From the NCBI RefSeq assembly GCF_030867145.1, contig NC_134416.1, positions 23,755,014 to 23,819,013 of the forward strand: DNA of 64,000 nt, read 5' to 3'. The notes below the pieces were generated by a model. The model saw only the letters and a program-made list of their open reading frames with translations, made no database searches and had not been told where the DNA came from. The stretch is from Opisthocomus hoazin (taxonomy: Eukaryota; Chordata; Aves; Opisthocomiformes; Opisthocomidae). Below, piece by piece: positions 55,901 to 64,000 of this stretch. How positions within the stretch are numbered: the stretch's first letter is position 1; each line of letters opens with the position of its first letter. The translations under genes were made by a program, and so were the position numbers.

Positions 55901-58900
55901 CCCATCCTCCTGACACCCACCCTTGAGATATTTATAAGCATTTATAAGGTCCCCTCGCAGCCTTCTCTTCTTCAGGCTGAACAAGCCCAGCTCCCTCCTC
56001 GTGGGGGAGATGTTCCAGTCCCCTCATCATCCTTGTAGCCCTCCGCTGGACTCTCTCCAGTAGCTCTTCATCTTTCTTGAACTGGGGAGCCCAGAACTGG
56101 ACACAGTACTCCAGATGGGGCCTCACCAGGTCAGTGTAGAGGGGAAGGAGAACCTCCCTCGTCCTGCTGGCCACACTATTCTTGATGCACCCCAGGATTC
56201 CATTGGCTTTCTTGGCAGCCAGGGCACACTGCTGGCTCATGGTTAACCTGTCGTCCACCAGGACTCCCAGGTCCCTCTCCGCAGAGCTGCACTCCAGCAG
56301 GTCCGTCCCAAGCCTGTACTGGTGCATGAGGTTGTTCCTCCCCAGGTGCAGGACCCAAAACGTCTATATATGCTATACTCATAACAATACATTTATTAGC
56401 TAATTATAAATGTTTCAGACTGCATTTTCACCATTTCTCTTGGGAGACTGTCCCACAATTCAGACTGCTAAGAACTTAACTTCTCAGTGGCTCTGACAGA
56501 CAAATATTCAGTTAATCCGGCTGTAATGGTTTAATATATTCCAACTCCCGTGAATGAGCTCAGATCCTCTGTTGGAGAGTCCTTCCTTAGGAGTAAAGCA
56601 GCAGAGCAGAGTGTGCCCATCCCTTCGGCTGTGGCTCGGTACATGGCCAGCAGTGCTTCCGCTCCCAGCTGGGCAGGTGCCCTGACCACAGGGTTACCAA
56701 ACAGACAAAGCCACCCTGCCTCCTCTAACACGTGCCTTTGCTTCGAAGAGCTGGTGGCTTGCGCTGCTTGCAGATTGAAATGCTGAATGAGAGGGACTAC
56801 ATTAAACACGTTGCCGGGACCAGTATTTCATATTGTCAGGCAACTTTCTGCTCCGCGTGTAGGAACACTGTGGGGACACTAAATCATCCAGTCCTCTTTT
56901 CTGACCATGTCAGGGGGATATGTAGCTCTTCCTTCTGGCTCTTCTAACCACCTTACAGAGGCCAGGCTCTTCCATTTGATGCTCATCGGAAAAATCAGCT
57001 GCCCAAAGCATGCTAGCCATTTTCAACCTGTTAGCCTTTACTTGACATTATCCTGTTCCAGTCTGTCTCAGTACCTTTTACCCCTAAACTGAATCAATGT
57101 ATAAGTAAGGAAAAATTGCATTAGGAACTCAATATGAGACAGAGGTACAAGTGCATAAAGATCAGATTTTTACTGTTCATACCAAGAATAAACTTCTCAA
57201 GAAGTTGCTGAGTCTGTCCTGCTCACCCAGCCAGCTTTCTAGACTCCCTGAGATCAACAGTTCTGAGGCTTGTTATGACAAATCTGTTGAGATTAAATTT
57301 TACTTTTTAATGTGAGTAGCCTTCAATGAGGTACTAGAAACAGTTTCATGGTGGCATAATTTTCTGTTTTGGGAGAGTCAGCCAGCTCTCCACAGAAGTG
57401 AACACTGCATGTATGAGAGCAAATTCATAGTACAGGACTCATGAATCAGCCAGACAGGGTCAGGTTCAGGCCCAGAGCGTCTGTCTGTGGATGGTGGGAC
57501 TAAGCTCCTTTGCCCAGGTTTCGGTCACAACCCAAGGCAGGTCATGACGAGGGGCTGTCCTCAAGGTACAAAGGATAGAAACACAGGCAAAACCACATGC
57601 GGCAGTATGCAGAGAATAGCTGAGGCTACAGCGACTTGCTTAGATCTGTGTGAGTTGGGGTTTTAATATCTCCAGGGATGGAGACTCCACAACCTGTCTC
57701 AGAAACCTGTTCTAGTGTTTGATCATCTGAAGAGTTAAAAAAAATAAATTCTTACGTTGAAATGGGTTTTCCTTTAACTTGTGCCCATTGCCTCCTGTCC
57801 CTGCATTGGGCACCAGTGAGCAGAATCTGGCTCCTCTTTCTTACACCTACCCGCCCCACAACCCCATGAAATATTTACACATGCTGATGAGAACCTCCTC
57901 AGCTTTCTCTTCTCCAGCCTGAACAGCCCCAGCTCTCTCAGCCTCTCCTTGCATTTCAGATGCTCCAGTCCTTTAATCATCTTCTTGACTGTTTACTCAA
58001 CTCGCTCCAGAATATGAATGTCTGGTTACTCCTCCCCAAGGACTGCAAAAACTTGCCATTTTCCTTTGCTGAATGCTGTGAGGTTCCTGTCAGTCCAACT
58101 CTTTAGACTTTGCAGGTCTCTCTGAATGGTAGCACAATCCCCTTGTGTTTCAGCCACGTTTCCCTGTTTTATATTGCCTTCAGACTTTTGTGGCTACAAT
58201 CTGTTTCTCTGTCAAGTCATTAATGAAGAGGTTAAACAGTATAGGTTCCAGTATCTCCTCCTGGGGAACATCAAAAGTGACTTTGTGCCACTAATCAGAA
58301 ACTTCTGGGTCCAGCAGTTCAGCCAGTTCTCAGTTCACTTCACTCTCCATTTATATAGCCCATGCTTCATTAGTTTGTCAATGAGGATTTTGTGGAAGAC
58401 AGCGCTGGAAGCCTTAATAAAAGTACAATCAGGATCCACTGTTCTCCCTTCATCCAACAATCCAGTGATTGTATTGTAGAAGGCTGTTAGATTGGTCAAA
58501 CATGATTTAGCCATTGTAAATCTGTGCTAAATACTCCTGATAGCCTTTTTGGCCTTCACATATTTGGAAATGGCTTCCATGACGATATTCTTCACTGCCT
58601 TCCCAGGGATCAATGTGAGGCTGACCAGACCATGGTTCCCTGGATCCTCTTCCTTGCCCTTCTTGAAGATGGCAGTGACAGTTGCTTTCTTCCACTCTTT
58701 AGGAACCTCTCCCAGGCACCGTGACCTTTCAAAGATAATCAAGAGTGGCATCACATCAGCCAGCACCCTTTAGCACCCGTGGCTGCCTCCCATCAGGTCC
58801 CATGGACTTACTTTGTTTAAATGTTCCCTGACCTGATCCTCTTCCACCAAGGGTAAGTATTCCTTGCTCCAGACTTGCCCTCTGGTCTCAGAGGCTTGGG

Positions 58901-61900
58901 ATTCCTGAAGGGTTGTCTTCCTAGTAAACACAGAGCTGAAAGTGGCATGGAGTACTTTGGGCTTTTCCGTGTCCTTTGTCACTAGGACCCCTACTGCACT
59001 TCGCAGTGGACCCACATTTCCCCTAATCTTTCTATTGCTGCTGATAGACCTGTAGAAGCACTTTCTGCTTCCCTCTGCCTGCCTCACCTGATTCAGCTCC
59101 AGGTGGGCTTTGGCTTTCCTCACTCCATCCCTATACAATCAGACAGTGTCTCTATACTTGTCCTGGGACCCCGTCCCTGCTTCCACCTCCTCTATGGTTC
59201 TTCTTTGCATTTGAGTTTTGTCAGGAGCTCCTTGCTCATCCATGCTGGCCTCCTTCTGCCTTTGCTTGATTTAGTTGGGACAAATAATTCTTGAGCTTTG
59301 AGAAGATGATGGGTTTTGAATATGAACCAACTCTCCTGAACCCTTTTTCTCTCAAGGACCATATCCCAAGGGACCAGGACCATTTTGCCTGCTGGTCTGG
59401 TGATGCTAGATCACAGCTGCTGTGCAGCAGCAGTGTTTATATGAGATGTAAAGCCCCTTAGCATGCACAGCAATCTCTGTCTCACATTAATCTGACTGAC
59501 CAGATGATGAAAACCTCTCAGGAATCTGACCTCTCCATGATGGGTCTGACTTTCTAAATGTGTGCTGATCGCACAGTTACAGTGAATCCAATGGCTTCTG
59601 CACTTACTTTCCTTAAACAAAGTTTAGGTAACAATTAGGAAGGTGACAATTAGAATTTGGCAGTCTCCATACTTTAGGAAAAGTGGTTTTCCACTGACAC
59701 AATCTGGGAACCTTTGGCTTATGTCTGCCATACAAATTCTGAATTTCTCCACTATCTGTTAAGATAAAACTGGACAATAATTTAATTTTTATCTCATGGA
59801 AGAGTTTTATATTTTGATATACAATACATCATCATCTGAATTATGACAGAACTTGACCGGCAGTTTGATTTCATTTCAGCTAATTTCATTAGTAATTTAC
59901 ATTTGCCTGAAATGTTCCCATGCCTCAAGCATGCTGTGCTCTATGTCTTCCTTTTCCTTCATGGTTTAGTCCCAACCAGATGAACATCCCATGGCACACC
60001 AGGACCACCAGTCTGCCACAGCACTGTGCAAGTTGAACCTGCAATGGTTTAGCAGTGTGCCACAGAAAATGTAGTCTGGCTGAGGTTGACTGAAGCCAGC
60101 TCAGAGGGGCAATATGTCACGTATGGAAAAATGAGACTGAGGATCTCTCTGCTGAAGATTGTATGTCCTCTTCTGTTTGCTTGTAATTTCAGTCAACGCG
60201 CTTATTGCATTGCTCACCTTAATAATCTTACCCTGTGGCACTGCATTTGGCTGGATGAATTTTTGGGGGGTGGGGAGAAATGGGAATGAATTCTCATTAT
60301 TATGAGCTCTAAGACGAAGTAGTAGAAAATGCTGAGGAACAAAAAATTGACAGAAGAAAGAGCATGTATCATACTGTACTGACAGTAAAGCATCCTTTTG
60401 AAATCTTTTTATCCTGAAAGTATCAGAGGGTTATATGCTTTTGGGAAATTCTTTAAGCCTGATCTTTCAAGCTATCAAAGTGTGCATCTTTCCTGTGCCC
60501 GCACTGCATCACAAGGGTCACACAGTCCAGGGGTGCAATCTCCAGGCTTGGAAGTATTCACAGACAAGCCCCTGAGCAATCTGATCTGACTATGAAGTTG
60601 CCCCTGTTTTGAGCATAAGGTTGGTCCAGATGGCCTCCAGACATCTCTTCCAACCTAATTACTTAATGGTTCTGTACGCCACTGCCGGTCCTGCTGGAAG
60701 AACCTTGAGATTTCGGCAACGTGTTATTATTTCATGTGTATGCAACCGTGCTTTTAAAAATGATGAGCTCCTCACACTACTCAGCTAAAGAAAGGTAGGC
60801 ATCTCTTACATCAGTGTCACAGTGGCATTTTGACTGTAAAAGTGTTGTTTCACAAGTGTCAGCACTGTCAGTTTCCAATTTTAAGACTCTGGTCTTCTCC
60901 ATATATATAAATGGAGGAATGACAGTCCTTCTTCCTAGATTTACCATTCTCTAGAAATATGATGACACTTTGGAAAGTGCTAGAGCTCTCTGGTTCCATC
61001 CAGCACACGTATCTGTAAATGCAATAGCCCTTTTTGAAACGAATGATAATCCAGTGAGAGAACTGATGGCTCATTGGCTGCACGTCTGCTCCTGCAGCTG
61101 CTGAAGATTAAGGCAAATTTTTCAACGCTAAACTAAGAAATACAAAGTACTGATAAGTACTTACTTGCTGAAAAAGGCTGAGCTGAATCTCTAGATCCGG
61201 TACTTCTTGGAGATGTTTATTCACAGAAATAATTAACCAATAAAACAAATAATCTACTGCAGCAAACAGAAGCCAGATGCAGAGATGAATAATTACAGGG
61301 AGAAAAAAATACTGCATGTTTTTTCTGTCCTTCCTTGTGAAGCAGAAAGATGGGATTGTCACATAATCTTTTCTTTCTTTTCTGTTAAGTGGCAGAAGGC
61401 AGGGTCTCTGCTGTTGCTTTTGATGCTCATCAAATGCGATGAACTGTTTAGTGATATAAGTATTCTTGAATTTGGCAGTGTGAGTGCCCACAAATTTTTT
61501 TATAAAAAGGGCTGTTCCAAAAGAAGCCAGAAAAGTCCCCACTATAGGCAATACTTTCTGGCCTACATAGGGCAGTATAGTCAACATAAAAGATATCTGG
61601 TTAGCAACCCTTTGGATTTCTTGCTTTGTGTCATTTAGCTCTTGTTTTAATGCATCATCTGAAATTGAATAAGATGGTGTGAATTCATGCCTTAGGAACA
61701 CTATATGTTTAGATAGTTCAGTGGAAAGCTTGGCTGCCTCGTAAATCCATTTTACTGCCTCGACATAGTATTTTATCAAGGCAAATTGCTCATACTCTAA
61801 ATGACAGGTTATACTGTCTGCCAGAACCTTTAAGTTGTGAAAAATATTTTGGATGTTGCCGGCCACCACGACACCTGTGCCAGCAGTAATAAGAGCATGC

Positions 61901-62190
61901 CTGCCATTTCGCAGTCCACAAGAAAGAAGAAACAGCATGCTGAAACAGCGCAGGTGCTTGGAACAGGAGAGCGCGATCGAAAGCGAGACCCAGATGAATC
62001 CAGAAATCAGTAAGGGTGTCAAAGGGTGGTGTGCCAGGGAGAAGTGCACGCCAAGGAATAAGAGAAGGCTTGCGAGGAAGCCAACTGCAGAGCAAACTGC
62101 AAAAAGCTGCATCAGATACTTCCAGCCAGGCTTCCTTTCGGATATAAAAATTCCCCAGGCATTCTGGGCTATTGAGACAAATGTTCCCAT
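49753..62190 (-). CDS. DCSTAMP: DCSTAMP: gene-level entry, three coding exons
   Basis: Dendritic cell-specific transmembrane protein, a multi-pass membrane protein needed for fusion of osteoclast precursors and foreign-body giant cells. The coding exons on the minus strand are 62190-61165 (342 codons), 55483-55163 (107 codons) and 49905-49753 (50 codons plus stop), all phase 0, for 499 aa against about 470 in human. Hydrophobic segments lie near residues 27-50, 57-76, 98-115, 209-231, 294-322 and 383-405. Family landmarks include [69 protein letters not shown] and the DC-STAMP-domain motif [12 protein letters not shown]. An alternative end within exon 3 would give 482 aa. Orientation opposite to DPYS matches the human locus. 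Confidence 0.93.
50838..51500 (-). mobile_element. Old, internally deleted CR1 fragment
   Basis: The left part encodes the CR1 ORF2 end on the minus strand ([20 protein letters not shown]). From about 51070 the sequence jumps to an upstream reverse-transcriptase part of CR1 (reverse complement of the TGATGTCCCAGG/WNK-type region: CTTCTTGCCCTTCCTGAAGA, TTCCAGTCCTCAGGAACCTC). The middle is missing, so the copy has an internal deletion. Confidence 0.85.
52428..52832 (-). mobile_element. Solo LTR, second family (405 bp), copy 2
   Basis: Same family as 8382-8795 but inverted. Ends TGTTCTGGTTTGGC and AAACCCAGGACA, with a perfect 5-bp duplication CCAGG at 52423-52427 and 52833-52837. The shared block on the plus strand reads CACATGGTATGGAATACC. 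No internal retroviral sequence adjoins it. Confidence 0.9.
55163..55483 (-). CDS. DCSTAMP: DCSTAMP penultimate coding exon
   Basis: Minus-strand acceptor TTTTCTTGTGCAG, then 107 codons from [10 protein letters not shown]. It encodes a membrane segment ([20 protein letters not shown]) and the conserved motif [12 protein letters not shown] with [15 protein letters not shown]. The donor ACG|GTAAGC at 55163/55162 is strong. If it is not used, the frame continues 33 codons to a stop at 55061. Confidence 0.92.
55597..56355 (-). mobile_element. Relatively young CR1 fragment in DCSTAMP intron
   Basis: Begins with four copies of the terminal octamer (ACAGAATC repeated). The minus strand encodes ORF2 segments [60 protein letters not shown] with one frame change near 55990. 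The intact terminal repeats and high similarity to the copies at 10519 and 14164 suggest moderate age. Confidence 0.96.
57640..59385 (-). mobile_element. Longest CR1 copy, 1.75 kb, degraded reverse transcriptase
   Basis: Read on the minus strand, it runs from a segment resembling [18 protein letters not shown] (59.2-59.3 kb) through [20 protein letters not shown] and [20 protein letters not shown] to the ORF2 end ([19 protein letters not shown]). Multiple stops and frameshifts make it nonfunctional. It lacks clear terminal octamers. Confidence 0.93.
60510..60680 (+). mobile_element. Short old CR1 3' fragment
   Basis: CAGGCTTGGAAGTATTCACA, CCCCTGAGCAATCTGATCTG and CAGATGGCCTCCAGACATCT match the last part of the CR1 3' end, finishing at CTTCCAACCTAATTACTTAA. 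Strongly diverged. Confidence 0.8.
61165..62190 (-). CDS. DCSTAMP: DCSTAMP first coding exon
   Basis: 342 codons from Met at 62190 (context AAAATGG, strong) to CAA before the donor GTAAGT. I chose this start because [20 protein letters not shown] lines up with the mammalian N-terminus. The exon itself begins at 62227 after a strong acceptor (TTTCCTTTTAG), so a second in-frame Met at 62226 (MSHCSVSNNQKK...) would add 12 residues. The Met at 62247 lies in the intron and is not usable in spliced mRNA. Confidence 0.94.
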
Positions 62191-62227
62191 TTTCTTCTGA
62201 TTGTTGCTGACACTGCAATGGCTCATA

Positions 62228-63748
62228 CTAAAAGGAAAGGAAAACAAAAAGGGTCACACTACTGACAATGATGTGCTTTTGACTCACTGATCAATAGTAG
62301 TTCACATTGCAAAAAACGCAGGTCTGACTCACACAGGGGCTAAACTACCCAGTGTGAGACCCAAATATTCATCCCCAATATCACATACATAAACATGGAA
62401 GAGATAAGTCTGAAAGGTATTCTGTGTTTTTTTCAAAGTATTTTTGTCCTTTTACTTTTTGTACACTTTGATTTCTCATTTGGTATACAGGCACAGCAGT
62501 TCATATGTACATATATGTGTGTGTGTGTGTATGAGGAGAGAATGAGAAGGGTGCAAGCCTCCCATAGCACCCAGTCCTTCCCCGCAGACACTACCTTTGC
62601 CTTACAGGGGCACTGGGAAGGGAACAAGGGGAGCATGGAATCTTCCCACTGGTGCTCCGATGCAGGGCAGTGGGGCTCGAAGGGCGGGGACCAGCCAGAG
62701 CAGCTGCCAAGGTGGGAGGAACAGGCAGAGCAGCATATGTGCGCTGCCCGGGGATGGGGACTGAAGCTTTCCTGCTCCAGCTGGAGGTAGGTCAGCACAG
62801 AGGGAAGAAAATGTGTCTCAGAAGCATCATTCCTTCTTTGGGTCTCTCCTGGGATAGCACAGCTACAAATTGACCCATATACATTTTTAACCCTAATTGC
62901 ATGTACTTGTCACCATGTCTCCTGCCTACCAGCATGGCCGTACTGTAAATTACAGAGTATTTCTGCAAGATTCAGTTCAGTTTGGTGAGAAACAGTCTGG
63001 TGCACACATCTTTCTTTCGTCTTTTGAAGTATGATATTTATAGACCAATTTCTCCAAAGATGCAAGACTAATTTATACGCATATTAGCTTTTTAACATAC
63101 TAGAATAAATAAGGTACTAATTAAATAAACTGTTGCAATTTTTCCCTATAATAGGGAACAGCTGTCTTCGCAAACACATCCTGAAGATATTACTTTGTCT
63201 TTTGTTTAGCTTGAACACAGCAGGTAGACAGGAACTAAACTATTATTTTGTACACATACTGTATATTACTGGCATTTGGCTTTATGAATTCTGCTAGCGT
63301 TCACTGCACCGTTTTCCCCTTCGTCTCATTGTAATTGGTTATTAGTTATGTCATTATTGGCTTTGCAGGCAGCAGGAGCTGAGGGTGACAGGAGCAGGCA
63401 TCTGACCCCAGCTGGGCCCTTCTCGGACTGCTGGGCTCGGTGTGCAGCTTTTCCTTGGTCTTGCTTGGGCCTAATGCTTTCTAGTGCTGAGGGCTATCCT
63501 GAAAGATGCTCACTTTTTTCAGTGCTTAATAGCTTCAGTAGGGATTAAAGGTGGGCAATAGCTGTCAGGGTGGGCTTGATCCCTGGCACTATCACTCTGC
63601 TTGGGTTGTCTGAGGAAATTGCTTCCCTCCAGGGCCTCAGTGAACTCAGCTGTAAATGGAGTGTAACAGCAATTAGCAGCTCCTTCATGGGAGCAAAATT
63701 AGTTAATTAACATCCCTGAAATATGTAGAAGTTGCCATGTGTTAGTGG
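62228..63748 (-). other. DCSTAMP: DCSTAMP 5' intron / upstream region
   Basis: Contains a GT microsatellite (62516-62530). A noncoding DCSTAMP first exon is expected upstream of 62227 but I cannot place it. No repeat family recognised before the LTR at 63749. Confidence 0.5.
62516..62530. repeat. Short (TG)n microsatellite
   Basis: An uninterrupted run of about seven TG units following ATATA. Confidence 0.9.
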
Positions 63749-64000
63749 TGAGGTTTAACCTGGCAAGCAGCTAAACACCACACAGCTGTTCACACACACA
63801 CCCCCCCACACCCCTCCCCCAGACACTCACACCCACAGCCACACGCAGTGGGATGGGGGAGAGAATCGGACAAAAAAGTAGAATTTGTGGGTTGATATTA
63901 AGACAGTTTAATAGGACAGAAAAGGAAGTGGAAAATAATAATAATAGTTATAATGATAAAAGAAGATACAAAGCAAGTGATGCATAACACAGTTCCACGC
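63749..64000 (-). mobile_element. LTR of the same group as 7363-7957, cut by window end
   Basis: Starts TGAGGTTTAACCTGGCAAGC, followed by AGCTAAACACCACACAGCTG, GTGGGATGGGGGAGAGAATC and AAGACAGTTTAATAGGACAG, which parallels the left end of the element at 7363. An AC/C-rich stretch occupies 63788-63835. Whether it is a solo LTR or part of a longer provirus cannot be seen. Confidence 0.82.

Larger units (their letters stand above)
55484..61164 (-). other. DCSTAMP: DCSTAMP intron between the two larger coding exons
   Basis: 5.7 kb intron, a large part of it CR1 (55597-56355, 57640-59385 and 60510-60680). The gaps between the CR1 copies show nothing recognisable. Confidence 0.85.

Noticed and set aside
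58126-58479. 117-codon plus-strand frame
   Set aside because: Antisense to the CR1 reverse-transcriptase region at 57640-59385.

Overview
This is a vertebrate, almost certainly avian, nuclear genome window. CR1 LINE fragments of the bird type, with their terminal (ATTCTGTG)n octamers, occur on both strands. Several solo retroviral LTRs of types common in birds are present. Genes are split into short exons by AT-rich introns. Three protein-coding genes are recognisable from their translations, in the order LRP12 (+), DPYS (+), DCSTAMP (-), which is the arrangement known from human 8q22-q23.

Layout. Positions 1-288 hold the end of the last LRP12 exon, followed by a long AT-rich 3'UTR with candidate poly(A) signals out to about 2.9 kb. 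Between 3 and 11 kb there is intergenic DNA with two solo LTRs, each with a perfect 5-bp target-site duplication, and a CR1 fragment inserted in a GC/CpG-rich block. That block (about 10.93-11.30 kb) is the likely DPYS promoter island. It is followed by a 41-bp-period minisatellite and then DPYS itself. The nine DPYS coding exons lie at 12320-43956 with consistent splice phases. They encode 508 aa, and all six expected metal-binding residues of the dihydropyrimidinase family are present. A probable 3' noncoding exon with a poly(A) signal lies at about 45.47-45.6 kb. DCSTAMP runs towards DPYS from 62.2 down to 49.75 kb in three coding exons and encodes a multi-pass fusion protein of macrophage-lineage cells. 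Its introns carry several CR1 copies and a third solo LTR. A fourth LTR begins at 63.75 kb and runs off the window.

LRP12 and DPYS are co-oriented neighbours, and DPYS and DCSTAMP converge. I see no functional link between the three. DPYS is the second enzyme of pyrimidine catabolism, DCSTAMP acts in osteoclast and giant-cell fusion, and LRP12 is an endocytic-receptor-like membrane protein.

I found no new multi-gene system. The most interesting leads are: a possible upstream, in-frame first exon of DPYS in the CpG island; alternative 3' ends of DPYS (a weak exon-8 donor and an in-frame terminal exon); two possible C-termini of DCSTAMP; and an unexplained 105-codon open segment with a splice acceptor and poly(A) signal in DPYS intron 7.
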